Assembly: GCA_019914995.1 (NCBI GenBank)
Contig: CM034126.1
Location: forward strand, 3,725,001 to 3,789,000
Length of the DNA stretch: 64,000 bases
Direction of reading: 5' to 3'
Source of the DNA: Acanthochlamys bracteata
Lineage: Eukaryota > Streptophyta > Magnoliopsida > Pandanales > Velloziaceae
Below the pieces are notes generated by a model. The model was not told where the DNA came from and did no database searches. It worked only from the letters and a program-made list of their open reading frames with translations. Shown piece by piece: positions 1 through 13,259 of the stretch. The translations under genes and the position numbers were made by a program. How positions within the stretch are numbered: the stretch's first letter is position 1; every line of letters starts with the position of its first letter.

Positions 1-436
1 TTTGATAAATATAACTATCTAACAAAATTTTGATAAAAATATTTATACAAAATTCAAATTCTTCATTACAGAAACACCTACATAGTAATACTTTCGATAA
101 TATTATAACTCTCATCTTACACTATTTTACTAAGATATAAAAATAACGATTAATTATAAATACCATATAATTTAATAATTTATAAATTATTTTTATCGAT
201 TATTTGTATTGCTAATATTTTAATAAACGGAAAGAAAAATCAAATATTATTTCTTCAAAAAATGACACTTCGGATTAGTGCGTCAATTTCGAATTAACAC
301 GAATCGACCCATTTAATAACCGGATCAAATTCGCTCAACCCTAACCCAACCCATATATTTATACATGTCAACTCTTAACCCTAATTAGATAGATCGGTTT
401 CGGATTGTGTTTTCGTATCAGATCATATATTGCCAC
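1..436. mobile_element. Right part of a MULE-like non-autonomous element (copy 1)
   Basis: This noncoding AT-rich stretch aligns along its whole length with 20871-21311. Shared landmarks include ACTTTCGATAATATT near position 90, TTATTTCTTCAAAA near 248 and CGACCCATTTAATAA near 305. It ends at about 436 with CATATATTGCCAC, matching the CATATATCGTCAC terminus of copy 2. The left part lies outside the window. No transposase coding is visible. It sits just downstream of the 3' end of the TBL2-like gene. The family assignment rests on the possible target duplication around copy 2. Confidence 0.7.
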
Positions 437-478
437 TCATGGGTGCCAAGTGTCAATTTTGTTCAGAGAAATCACGAT

Positions 479-3400
479 CTATGTCATTGTAAACAGAGGG
501 GTCCAATAAAATAGAATCGTGAATAGAAATAACAAATGATTACGTTGATAACCCATTGGTATGCAGTTGGGTGTCCAAGCAATGCCAGTAATGTCACCTG
601 TATAACAACGATAATTAGTCTCAAAATAGTTTATTTCATCATGATTTGGGAAGAGGGATCAAACCTTCATGTGCTTTATCAGCAGTATCCAAGACACTCC
701 CAGTTTCGGTGCACAACCATTGCAATGTAGAACCAGATACAGCTGCCAAAACTTTCCCATCTGGAGAGATGCTGAGATGGTCATATTGCATAGCAGAGCC
801 TCTTGCATCAAGAAGTGGAATCTGGAAGACTTTTAAGGTCTTAGGGTCCTCATCAAGATGGTAACGAACTGATGGAAACAAGACGACCAAAATAAAACTC
901 AGATATTAAACCCGTCAATATTGTGTGGAAATGTGAGTAATTTAATAGCGACACTGTAATTAAAAGCCTGGTGCAATAATGATGAATAAAGTAGTCAGCC
1001 AAACTGTCATATGACGGAGTATGGGTTGTGAAAGACATTCACCACAAACTACTATGATAGTATGTTAAGATCCTAGTACAGACTATGGAAGTTTGACTTA
1101 TAACCAGCACACAGGTTAACTACTGTAAGAATTGTAGATGACCTTTATGAGATGGTAGGACATTCACTATGACTAAAGCTGCTGCAAGATCTCTCCCAAA
1201 TTTCCTGGCACTACATTTCTTCAACATCAACCCTAGCATGAAAAGTTGCAGCAGAACTGCCGCTATGACAATTAAGTAGGCAAGGCAAAAGAAAATTTAT
1301 TGCGGTGTCATGGAAAGGAAATCTTTAGAATTGTAGCGACTAGCCTATCAACATCATATTCTATAAAAGCCACGATCGCAGAAAAAAAGAGGTAAAACAG
1401 TCGCTTAACAAAGTTGCATGAATTAGGAAAGGAACTATAAGTTGCACAGAATTATGAAAGGAACTATAAATACATGGAGTACTAGATAACTGCCATGTTA
1501 CATTAGAAGATACTATTGAAAAGCATGTAAGTTCACAATCACATAACAGGATGGGACTATTTCATTGATAATATTTTCTTCATCCGTACTCAAACATGCA
1601 TTTCTATAAGCTGTAAGAAGGAATCAAAGTGTCCCTTGTGACAGGCTATACTGGTCTAAAATTATGACCACTTTTAGTCCATGAGTTTTTTACAATTATA
1701 TGCATCAACAAAAACCTACCACATAACAAAAATCGTTTTAAGAAGAGCAGGCAGAAATAAAGAAAAATCCTGATGACCAAAGTTCTAGCAGTATACTAAT
1801 CTGAGAGGACGAATAAGATAGAATGAAGCCTTGCCGTATATATAACTTATTTATTAGTACTTACCCTTGATATTCCAAATGCGAATTGAACCATCTTTGG
1901 ATGCTGTAATGACCTGCTCTGAGTTGGGCAAGAAGCATAATGAAGTAACTGCACTCTGAAAGCCAAGAGAGCGTCAGGAAAACAAATCCAATAACATCAA
2001 ACTTAATATCTGGCTAAACCATACATGCAGCATAAAATGATAACAAAATCAGATGGCATATACCCAAATTATCAGCAAATCATCACTCTACGTCTCCTTC
2101 ATTAGATAGAGCCACCACACAATCACATAAATAACTTAAAATGACTGCAGCAAGTGAGCTTTAGAGTTCAAGACTATAGCATGAGAGTTAGTTTTCCTTC
2201 AGCAACAAAAAATACATTTGCCAAGAAAGCATCTTGGAAACAAGCACACCATATTTCATAAGTTTCCTTCATCAGCATGCGGTCTCATTCAAAAAACTTG
2301 GTCGAGGGATTTACGAACCTATGTTCCACTAAACAGTCATTGAACTTTCAAAAAATACTTGTGCCAGGTTGCATTTCCACTCCCATTATGGCTTCACAAC
2401 ATGGTCAACCAAACATCTGGGGCAGCATTGCATATTTTTGGAACTCAAAGAGTATTCTGCTTTGCAGATTTTTATGACCCAGAAACCAAGACAGCAATCA
2501 AATTGACAGAACAACTACTAAGGCCATGCATAAACAGAAACTAGAGGAAGGTAAAGATATGTTAAGAGGGACTCGGCATTAGCATCCAGCTAACTATACC
2601 AGAATGTTTCAATTGCTGCAACTGTCTCCTGAATCATGATTCAGATACCATTATAGACCATTTAAGATTCAATTAAGGGGAAGCTAGGCACTTTTATTTG
2701 CATATATAGTCTTCAAATCAGGTTATTCTAGTTTAAAACCTCAACGTCTTTTGCCATTGAGTTTAGGGTTTGTTTTATATATAAAAAAAAGTTCATAAAA
2801 TGGGACCCTAGACCACTGATACCATTTTTTTTCCCAAGATGATTCCCAGTCTGATCCCAGTTGTTCAAACCTCCAGAGTCTATGCTAAAGTAGATAAAAG
2901 AAAGTTATACTCCCACAAAGAATGCTACATACAATTGCACCACACTTGGAAGTAAACTTCCTGCATTCATCAAGATTTTTCCTTCACTTCATATTGCAGT
3001 GTTACAATCACAAAAAGAAATTTGTCTAAAAACTTTAAAAAAGAAAGAAACAATAGCATAAAGCAATCAAAGAAAACTTTGATAACACACTCATATCTGC
3101 CTATCATTTTTGTTCGCCTTAGTGATAGATCTCATATCAGTGTATTAAAACTTCAGAAGGGAAGTCACAAACCTTATGCCCCTTAAGTTGCATGACTTTT
3201 GAAACTTCCTTAACTGAACCATCTTTGGCATAAACTATCTCCCATACCTAGAAAGAAAAGGCAAAATAGACATAAAATCAATTTTTCAAACTTAGAAAAC
3301 TTAGTAAATAACTACAGAGGGAGTCTAAAGATTACACAGTTACACAATAATACTAGGGAAGACATAATGATGATGTGAGATAATTTACGACAATGTGAAA

Positions 3401-6400
3401 CATTTAAATCATAAGCTACAGATAATACACCAGGGCAATGAAGATGATACTCAATTAAACATTTTTCAAGAACGAAAAGAATGATACGAGCTTTCAAGCA
3501 AAAACAGATGTAACAAATCAGAAAGCTTCTGAATTGTTGAACTATGTGATATCGCAAGTAGAAGCAAAGCTAGTATGGATCAAGGGGACTTCTGAATTGT
3601 TGAACATCAAAAGAAAGGTAGGTGAAAACAAATTTATCTATAAACCAACAATAAGGTATACTTTTACAAATACAAAGTATACAACTTCCAAGAAAGAATC
3701 AAAACATAATGTTTTATTAGTGTCAAATTTTGGGATGGGATCATGTTACAAGATGTGAAGGGTAAAAAGAGTTGCCGATTGTATCTTTCTAAATTACTGA
3801 CCTACATTACCCCATCCTCGAACTCACTACTTAGTAATCCATTGTGATGACGATTCCACAAAATCCTTATGTCAGCTACAGCGTCCATGTAGTGTTTGAA
3901 CGATATCACTTTTTTATCTTCTATATGTTCAATTTGCTAGCACTGACGTCATGGATCAAAGCAGAAAGATGCCAGCCTAAAGACAGGAGTGAAGGAGACA
4001 AGCACATCGGTCACTAAGCTTTGGTGTCATTAATTCTAAATACCTCATAAAAATAGTGGTTTGAAATAGAGCAGGCAAGGACAAAAAAATCTTGGTGTCT
4101 ACATGCCACGCCACTCATAATTTAAAAGAAAAAAAAATGTGAGTGATCAGTCCGAACCAAAAAAGAAAAGAGCACAGTTTACGAATTTACGAATAACCTA
4201 AAATGTAAATAACTAATATTTATTAGACGAAAACAAAAAAGAGTACACAATGTTTTATGATGGAAAGTTACTTTACACAGATATTTATAAATGGGTATTA
4301 TTACAGTTGTACCAAATGGTTCCATACAGTCGCCTAAAGTCCAGGAACTAACCTTCACATCTGCGGTAAAAGCTGCAGCTGCAAGAAATCTTCCATTAGG
4401 GGATATAGTTGCCATGTTATTCTTGAGTTGATTAGTGTCTACAGTCCCCAATTCCTTTCCACTTTTTCCATGCCAAATTTTAATATCAGTTCCTAATTTA
4501 CAAGAAACTTTGTCAAAAGGATGGAATAAAATCATCAGTTATAATCAGAAACCAATAGTTGCCATTTGAAGAAACCTATATTTACAACAGCAAAATTATC
4601 GTTGATAAGTCCACTCAGAGCTGCTGATTTATATTTTTATCAACCACTAAAGTGAAACTACTGTTCATGAATCTTTCTAAGAAAGGTGCTTCATTCAGAG
4701 CAGAAACCAATAGTTGCCATTTGAAGAAACCTATATTTACAACAGCAAAATTACTGTTGATAAGTCCACTCAGAGCTACTGATTTATATTTTTATCAACC
4801 ACTAAAGTGAAACTACTGTTCATGAGTCTTCCTAAGAAAGGTGCTTCATTCAGAGCTTACTTCTACATGCAATTCATCCAATAAGAAATAAACAGAAACC
4901 GGCTACTAAGTTATGCTTAGTTACCTATAACCAACCAGGCGGAGAAGTCTAAAAAGGAACCTACTATAACCTCTCAAATGTATTTCACTATCTAAGAGAA
5001 ACTATTGGAACAAATCTTAGAGAGGTAAACAGACCATCATTTTTCAGTTCAAGACTTCATACAGAAAGAAAAAATTTCCCAAAATACAAGACAATCAAGT
5101 TCAGATGTATATACCTAATACCAAAAAAATATCTATTTTTTCATCTGTATTTTAAATTTAATTTGGATAATTAACAGTTTATAATTGCTATACGAACAGC
5201 ATTTCCTATCCATCATACAACTAATTTTTCTTTTCCTAGGAAGGAACATAATTTGAAATAACTGAGAAAATATAACAACAGCAAAGATGCACAAGGCCCT
5301 TCTCATAATAACTATAAAATAACAATGAATTAGCTTGCACATGGAAGGACCACCAGTATGGTTTTGCAACCTCAAAAAATGTCACGAGTGTGAAGATTCC
5401 AGGAAAAACTTTACTCTTTTAATTGAATCATTATTTCATAACCAGAAAAAAAGAAATGGCAACCAAGTCTTTATCCAAGCAAAAGAGGTTGACTACATAT
5501 ACAGATGCTCCTAAAGCATTGTGCCTTACTAATAATCATATGGTGGACTATTTACATAGATGCAATTGGTTCAGCTCAGTAGATTTTTGAGGGAACCCAA
5601 AGCAAGTTAACCCAAAGTTATATATTCAAACTAAATATATTTCCGATTAAACTACAATATATGTGTTCAGTTCCCTTTAAAACTAGCAAAATGCATCTAG
5701 CTTATCTCAAGCAATGTTTTTTTAAGAAGTTTGGTTAAGAACATCGACCTAGTCTCATTGTTGTTGACATCTTCCTGCCCACCATGGTTCACCACCCAAA
5801 CATACCTCTAACCTTGCCTCACATAAATCCTTCTAAATAATTTAATTAACCAACTTATTTTCCACAAATCTTTCTAACATAAAAATTATCAAGGACGCTC
5901 CACCAACCATGTAGACTGATCTAAACCAAAATTATAACTTAAGAGTACAACCCAAAAGCCATCAATTTAAACATTATACATACAACCAATCAACAATAAT
6001 AGCATCTAATTTTAGTTTTATCCATACCGATGAAGTCCATTCAGCTCAACTGCATTAATCTAGTTACTTCCGGATAATGACAAAGAATAAATTTGCCACG
6101 GTCAAACACAAACTGTTGATAGCCAATAGCTACTCACCTTCAGAGCAAGAAGCTAGAATAGTACTCCCATCAGCACTACCATAAGTCGCAGCAGTTGCAA
6201 TCAGAGTTAGCACTGACCTCCTCTCATGAATCTTGTGCTGCTCCCACTTGATCTCTGGTGCTGGGATCTTACCGTGCTGTGCTGCAGCCTTGGCACTCAC
6301 ATCAGCATACATATAAAGAGAAGTTCCCGACAAGGCCTGAGCTGCCACAACCACTCCATAATCACCCTCTGCAAATGCAACTGCTACTGGGTGTGTACCC

Positions 6401-7088
6401 GCAGGGAGGTTCAGCCTCAGGAGCCTGCAAATTTCAATTAAAGATCAACAGTAGCAAAAAAGCACTCTAAAAACAATCCACAGATCTCTAATCAACGCAC
6501 TTGAAGCTCTTACTGGTGGCGTCATCCAACCTGAAAATACGAACAACTCCATCGCCACAAACTAAAACAAACGACCAATTCAGCTAATAAGCAAAGGATA
6601 CCATAATCAAGTAATAATTGTTGCATCAACTGACCTGTGGCAAGGTTCTTTCCATCAGAGGAGAAGCAAAGAGCAGTCACAGTATCAGTATGGCCCCTGA
6701 GAGTGTTCACATCGAGGTGGTGGTGCTTCTTCGCTTGCTCCTAAACTTCCATAACAAAATCTTTGCTGAAAACTTCCAGTTACATACAAACAATAAGAAA
6801 GTCAAACTAGAAATAAACTGGGAAAGATTGAAATATTGCCTTATCAATGCCATGTTGAGATCGGACGTGCGATTTCTTCGGGTTCGAATGAGAAGATTTG
6901 GAAACAGTTGACGAGCGATTAGGATCCGGAGAAACATGTGGAGCGATTGAAGCGACCTCAGAACGCTTGCGACGGAAGTAATCAGCAAAAAAGAGGAGAA
7001 CTAGAACACCACCGACGATAGCTGAGAGAAGAGGGACGGAAGCGGAAGAAACGCCTAGCGGTGACTTGGTCTGTGCCGGCGACGACAT
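479..7088 (-). CDS. WD40-repeat protein, transducin beta-like 2 (TBL2) type
   Basis: Nine exons are supported on the minus strand: 7088-6840, 6740-6635, 6561-6501, 6424-6138, 4492-4353, 3247-3173, 1955-1865, 868-665 and 597-479. They join in frame to about 443 residues. The N-terminus has one hydrophobic segment (residues about 17-38) followed by RRKR, suggesting a membrane anchor with the WD40 propeller on the cytosolic side. WD40 units follow, for example NTLRGHTDTVTALCFSSDG, LKGHKSAVTSLCF and SKDGSIRIWNI. The function in plants is not established; animal TBL2 is an ER-membrane WD40 protein. Intron 1 appears to use a GC donor (AAG|GCAATA). The last exon starts GDITGIAWTPNCIPMGYQ, as in the family, then runs into unrelated codons to a TAG at 479-481. 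Either the C-terminal WD strand is lost, or a donor (CAAC|GTAATC) at about 543 leads to an exon beyond the window. Confidence 0.85.
4546..4857. repeat. 155-bp tandem duplication in intron 4 of the TBL2-like gene
   Basis: Two head-to-tail copies begin with CAGAAACCAATAGTTGCC at 4546 and 4701. They are nearly identical and end in CTTCATTCAGAGC. The few differences, such as ATCGTT/ACTGTT and GCTGCTG/GCTACTG, point to a recent duplication. The repeat lies wholly in the intron and has no coding potential. Confidence 0.9.
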
Positions 7089-8612
7089 TAGTTTGTCTCG
7101 AGAGAGGTTGTGATTGGTTGGAGTCCGGCGAGCGTTGGCGGAGAGATGTGTGTGTGTGAGAGACAGAGAGAGAGACACGCGTCACGGTGACATGGAACAC
7201 GCGGCGTCAAAATCTTGAAGGCCTGAATACACGCGAATTTTGGGACTCGGGTAGAAATGGTATTTACATGAAAAGCCTCGTTTGGCTGTGTATTTTAAAT
7301 ACTTTTTATTTGTTTATAAAGTTTATAAATTTTATACTTGTAAAACTTTTTAAAATATATAATAAAATTACATATATAAGCTTAATTATTTTTGAATTTT
7401 AAAAAATTAGTTTCTAAAAACTTTTATCAAAAACTATTTTTTAAGGACTCCAATACCATAACGATAAAGAAAATAATTTACATTTTTACATACAAATCTT
7501 TTGCACGTAATAAATTGCTAAAATTCCAATAAGTTTTATTAGTTGTTTTCTTAGTTATTTGAACTTCTGAAGCGCATCTATCTATAACCAGTAGAAAGTA
7601 ATAAACTGTAAAAGTTACCGCCTTAGAAAAAATGCAGTACACAACCAGAATATTGGTAAATTTTAAGTTAAGGACATGTTAAGTAGGATTTTTGTATAAC
7701 ATTATAAAGAATTTTGATTCTTTTTTTTTAAGAAATTCTGAGTAGTTTATTGGTTGTTAGTCTGTCTGATGCTGAAAAAAATAAAAATTCAATAACTAAT
7801 ATAATTGAAATTATAAAAGTATTAGTATAGTTTTAATTGTATAATATTTGTATATAAGTGATTAGAATTTAGAATTTTAATGGTAACGATGGTGGGTAAG
7901 TAGGTGCAAGATAAGTGGGATACAAAATTTTTTTACTAATTTCTTTCTAAATTTTTGAAGGAAGATTGATGAAAAGTTTTTATATAACTTTTCTAATTCA
8001 TAAATATTTTTAAGGGCTTGTTTCAAATATATCAAATTTTATTTATCATTTCAGATTTTAAATTCAGCCATTTCGTATATTTCAATTACCATTTTGAACT
8101 CGATTTTTATTTTTTCGTAAAACTCTATTTTTATCAAAATTTAACTTCAAAATTTACTTCACTTATTTCAAATATTATTTTGAACTCTATTTCTATCGAA
8201 CTCTACTTTTACGATTTAATTTCGTCAAACTCAGTGACGTACATTAAAACAAAATTTATACTAAAACACAAAAAAGGTTAAAAATCTCAATAATTTTTTC
8301 TAAGAAACCAAATGTCAAGTAACAATCTTTTTCATAAGTAACGAAGATTTTAGAATTTTTAAAAAATAAATCCAACTTGGGATATTGGCCAAAATTAATA
8401 TTAAAATCTAACCCACCACAATATGGAACTCCATCTAAAAGTCTGTCTAACAAAGAGAACCCACTATTCTCTTGCTCTGCAGGTTTTCCCCCGCCATCAC
8501 GCGGTTTGTTTTCTCTCGTTCGTTCTTCTACGGTCTATTCTATTTATCATCTCGTAAAAAACAATCAAACAAACAACAAGTAAAGCAGAGAAGAAAAAGA
8601 AGAGAAGCAGAT
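7089..8612. other. Intergenic region between divergent TBL2-like and HIR genes
   Basis: This holds the 5' leader and promoter side of the TBL2-like gene, including a short TG/GA microsatellite at about 7148-7178, and the leader of the HIR relic (purine-rich at 8581-8612). The middle (7270-8350) is very AT-rich with poly-A/T runs. Reading frames there are short and low in complexity. No gene is seen. Confidence 0.6.
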
Positions 8613-8677
8613 ATGGTAAACATGTTATGTTGCTTCTATGCATGCATCGATCAAGCTAGCGTTGGTGTGGTTGAGAA

Positions 8678-8780
8678 TGTTAAAATACATGTATTATTCC
8701 ATCGTACCTAATACAAATACATGTCAATCTATATATATTAGGTACATAGGATATTATTGTCACTTCAACTCACGCCAATA
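8678..8780 (-). repeat. 3' LTR of the Copia element
   Basis: It aligns over its full length with 13852-13954. There are about three substitutions and two compensating 4-bp indels: the AT run is two units shorter here, and an extra TCAC lies near the end. It is followed by the polypurine tract and preceded by GAGAA. Confidence 0.95.
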
Positions 8781-9080
8781 TTCTCCCTCAAGTTGGTATA
8801 TAGATATTTCTAATACCCAACTTGTCAAGTGAGTTGTAAAATACTTTACTAGAAACAGCTTTGGTGAGAATATCTGCCAACTAATTTTCAGATTTCACTA
8901 ACGGAAATTGAACTGTTTTGTCATCGAGCTTGTGCTTGATGAAATGACGATCCACTTCAACATTTTTATTCGATCATGTTGAATTGGATTGTGAGCAATA
9001 TTAATAGCTGTCTTGTTATCACAAAATAAATTGATTGAAGATATCGGTGTATAACTGATTTCTGTAAGTAACTTCTTTAA

Positions 9081-10346
9081 TCAAAGAAATTCACATAAAC
9101 CCTTACTCATACCTCTGAACTCGGCTTCTGCACTTGACAATGCAACTACCTTTTGTTTCTTACTCCTCCAAGTAACCAAGTTGCCACCTACAAAAGTAAA
9201 GTACCATGATGTAAATCTTCTATAAGAAATACTTTCTGCCCAGTCAGCATCAGTATAACCTTCAATATCGATGCGGTTATTTTTAGAGAACATAATCCAC
9301 CTCCCTGGAGCGAATTTTAAATATGGAAGAATTCTAAATACTGCATTCATGTGATCTTCATTGGAACAGTGCATGAACTGACTTACCACACTCACAGCAT
9401 AAACAATATATGGTCTTGTATGGGATAAGTAAATTAATTTTCCAACGATCTTTTGAATCTCTCCTTATTGATAGGTACATAATCAGAATATTCTCCCAAG
9501 CCGTGGTTCTGAATAATTGGAGTATCTGCTGGTTTGCAATCAAGCATTCCTGTCTCAGACAGTAGATTTAATACATACTTTCTTTGAGATATAAAAATAC
9601 CTCTTTCTGATCGAGCCACTTCAATGCCTAGAAAGTATTTAAGTCCTCCTAGATCTTTCATGTCAAACTCAGTAGATAAATGCTTTTGCAGGGCAGAAAT
9701 TTCTTCTATGTCATCACCTGTTATTATCATATCATCAACATAAATAATCAAAAGTGTTACCTTTCCTTGTCTATGTTTGAAGAATAATGTGTGATGAGTT
9801 GCTTTGTGAGAATCCATATTTTTCCATTGCCACACTAAATCGTCCAAACCAGACCCGAGGCGATTGTTTTAATCTATATAGCGCCTTCTGAAGTTTGCAT
9901 ATTATCACAGTGTGCGATGTGACATTGTATCCTGGCGGAATATTCATATATACTTTCTCCTCTAAATCACTATGTAGAAAAACATTTTTTACATCAAACT
10001 GATGTAATGGCCAATTTAGATTCGCTGCAAGAGATAACAGAACTCTCACAGTATTCAATTTTGCTACTGGTGAAAATGTTTCCTGATAATCTACACTATA
10101 TGTCTGTGTATATCCTTTAGCCACAAGTCTTGCCTTGTACCTTTCAATAGATCCGTCTGCTTTATGTTTGACAGAAAATATCCACTTGCATTCCACGGAT
10201 TTCTTTCCTTCTGGTAATGAGACAAGAATCCACGTATTATTTTTCTGTAATGCTTTCATCTCTTCTTCTATCGTCTGAGCCCATTTAAGATCTGTTAAGG
10301 CTTCCTCCACTCCATTAGAAATATGACAAGAGGACAACTCATTCAC
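9081..10346 (-). pseudogene. Copia reverse transcriptase and RNase H region
   Basis: Read right to left. 10346-9771 carries the N-terminal RT signature (WAQTIEEEMKALQKNNTW, KWIFSVKHKADGSIERYKAR, ARLVAKGYTQ). 9847-9434 carries the catalytic YVDDM followed by FDMKDLGGLKYFLGIEVA. 9395-9081 carries the RNase H-type TDADWAE and SSAEAEF motifs. The blocks lie in different frames, so at least two frameshifts separate them. All domains are recognisable, but no single polyprotein frame survives. Confidence 0.92.
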
Positions 10347-10700
10347 AAAGACATTTAGTGGTTCTGATAATCTCTTCGATGAAACATAATTGGCAATAGA
10401 GTATCTTGCATTTCTTCCTTCAACTCTAGTGAGTATCTATCTGGAGGTTTGCCACGATTATGTCTGAAAGGTAATTTATAATCAGTCGAAATATCTGACA
10501 TGTTATCAGAAGATGAAGTGATAGGAGAACTTACCTCAGGAATATTCCCTAGAGATTGATCTTCGGGTACTAGAGGGTGAGGGGTGTTTTGTGGATGCTT
10601 CCATCTGTTTTTGATGAGAGAGGTCTTTCACATTCTAATTCTCCGATAAGTCCAACTATCTCTTTTTGTTCTGTTTTCCTTACCATGTGGATTCGATGCA

Positions 10701-11874
10701 CTAAGCATGAGTCTCATTTTCTGTAAATCTTGGCCAACTATTCCAATTCTGCTCTTCACATTGTGTCTCCCTTTGAAGAGAAGAATGGGATACTGTAGAA
10801 GGGAAGAACATTTCTAACTCTATAAAGGTAACATCCATGGTGACATAGGTGTGTCTAGTGGTAGGATGATAGTATCGATAACCCTTCGTATGTGTACCAT
10901 ATCCCAACAAAATACAACGAACAGCACATGGATCAAGTTTGGTTCGTTGATTTTTATGTAGATGCACAAATACGACACATCCAAACGTACAATGGGAGAG
11001 CATCAACACTAACGGCAAAGAAATATAGTGAGATAATACCTGAATAGGGGTCTTAAAGTTCAGTACCTTAGAGGGCATCCGATTAAGCAAGTACACTGCG
11101 GAAGTAACTGCGTCTGTCCAATAGTTTTAAGGTACATTTGCTTGGATCATAAGAGCTCTAGTTGTTTCCAAGATGTGCCTATTTTTTCTTTCGGCAATAC
11201 CATTTTGTTGTGTTGTATAAGAACATGTGATTTCATGAATGATGCCATGAGTTTGATAGTAATTATTAAAGTCATGACTAACATACTCACCACCATTATC
11301 CAAATGAAGAATCCGAAATTTAGTTGAAAACTGAGTCTCAATCATATTATGAAAGTAGCAGAAAATTTCAAACACTTCATGTTTATTCTTCATTAAATAG
11401 AGCCACGTCATTCGTGTACAATCATCAACAAAATCACAAACCAACGAAAGCCAGACGAGTTGGACTCAGGTGAAGGTCCCCAAACATCAGAATGAATCAA
11501 AGTAAAAGGAGTTTGACTCCTACTGGTACTAATGGAGTAATGCGCACGATGACTTTTGGCTAAAATGCACACATCACATTTAAAGTTGAATCATTCAATC
11601 CAGAAAATAAATTTGGTAGTAGAAACTGCAAATAACCAAAAAAAGAATGACCCAACCGTCGATGCCATAGCCAAATTTGCTTCTGCTTGCCTTCGGATAC
11701 ACAATGAGTATGATTTGCTCTAGCAGGACTAAAGTCTTCAATATAGTATAATCCTCCCCTCTTAGTACCACGATCAATGATCTCCTTACTGAGAATATCC
11801 TGAAGAAAACAAAACTGAGGATACATTAGTACACAACAATTCAATTTCTCAGTAGCTTGTCCCACTGATATCAA
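10701..11874 (-). pseudogene. Copia integrase region
   Basis: 11874-11560 holds the GAG-pre-integrase zinc-binding motif (WHRRLGH, terminal cysteine near NVMC). 11444-11127 holds the integrase core, with FVDDCTRMTW, HLDNGGEY and GIAERKNR carrying the DDE-type acidic residues. 11096-10701 holds the C-terminal block (YLLNRMPSKVL, KLDPCAVRCILLGY). Frame changes between the blocks show decay. In an intact element this region would insert the cDNA. Confidence 0.9.
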
Positions 11875-11899
11875 TTTATTTGAAAGAGATGAAATAAGT

Positions 11900-13197
11900 A
11901 AAGTATTTGGTAATGAGAGAGGGCGATATAGCCACAGTTCCAGCTTCTGTTACTGGATATATGACACCATTGGCATTGGCAATAGATTTTCGTCTTGGTG
12001 TAGTGGTATTGATGAGATCACGTGATTCATATGTCATGTGATCCGTTGCCCCTGAATCAATTATCCAATCCTAACAGATTTTGTGAGAAGAATTGGATAA
12101 GATATGATTACAGTTACCTGGAGTGGTAGTAGTAGAGGCATTGTTTGGATGAATAACGCTTGGTTGGTCAACCTGTGAAGTAAAAGATAGTTAAGGTTCT
12201 GCATTTACCACAGTAGCTCGACCAGTACCAGCATCACGTTATTTCTTAGCCTTAAACTCTTTCCACCAGTCCGGATATCCGTGTAGTTGAAAACATATGT
12301 CCCGGATATGTTTTGTCTTTCCGCAATGTGTGCAACCTCCTTCCGATAGTGTTTTCGTCTTTGAAGGTGCATTTGACTTTCCTGTATTTTGTCCAGTCTT
12401 GATCATATTGTCTGTAGGCATAATCTGAAGTGTAGATGATTTGATTCCACCCTTAGACACCATAACTGCTCCCGTTGGAGCTGATGTTCCCGTTATCATA
12501 ACAGACTGTCTCGAGTCTTCTCTTCTGACATGTGCATATGCTTGCTCCACTGTTGGAAATGGCCGAATCTGAAGTACGTCACTTCGGACTTTATCAAGGC
12601 GATAAGTCCAATCCATCAAGAAAGATGTATACCTTATTCTCCTGTAATATAGAGTTATACTTCTGTATATCTACATCGCACTTTATTGAATTAGGACGAC
12701 GAAAATCAATCTCGCTCCATAGACCTTGTAGAGTATTATAATAAACTTCAATGGATTCTCCAGCTTGTCTCGTACGGCTCACTCGTCTATTAAAATCATA
12801 TACTTGAGACGTGTCAGTGCCATCGAAATAAGTTATAGCAATTGCATCCCATACTGCCTTCGCTGTAGAGAATCAAATGAAATTACTAATCAGATTAGGG
12901 TCCATCGAATTGATCAACTACTTCTTTACTGTTGAATTTTCAGTACTCCATTTTTTGAATGTCCGATCGATAGCTAGAGGTTGTAGGAGATTTCCATTAA
13001 TATAATTTAATGTCTTTGGAAGAGATATACATCTCAGCAATTTGAAACCATAAAACATAATTAGTGCCATCCAACTTAATGCTGATCTGTCCAGTAGGCA
13101 CATCATAGTTTGTGCTTTGATGGTGGAGCTGAATTTGGGTCAATGCTTGTGACATACGGACAGTGAAATCCTCCAAAACAGACAGACGTGATATCAT
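11900..13197 (-). pseudogene. Copia gag and protease region
   Basis: Gag starts near 13197 (TGQISIKLDGTNYVLW), continues through QAGESIEVYYNTLQGLWSEI and carries a CCHC zinc knuckle, CTHCGKTKHIRDIC, at about 12290-12333. The aspartic protease signature DSGAT appears at about 12044-12058. Gag is split into several frames by indels. In an active element Gag packages the RNA and the protease cleaves the polyprotein. Confidence 0.85.
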
Positions 13198-13259
13198 GTT
13201 CTGCCATTTGTAATTGTGGCAGAATAAGATCTGGCTATTGCCACAAGTCAGCTCGGCAA

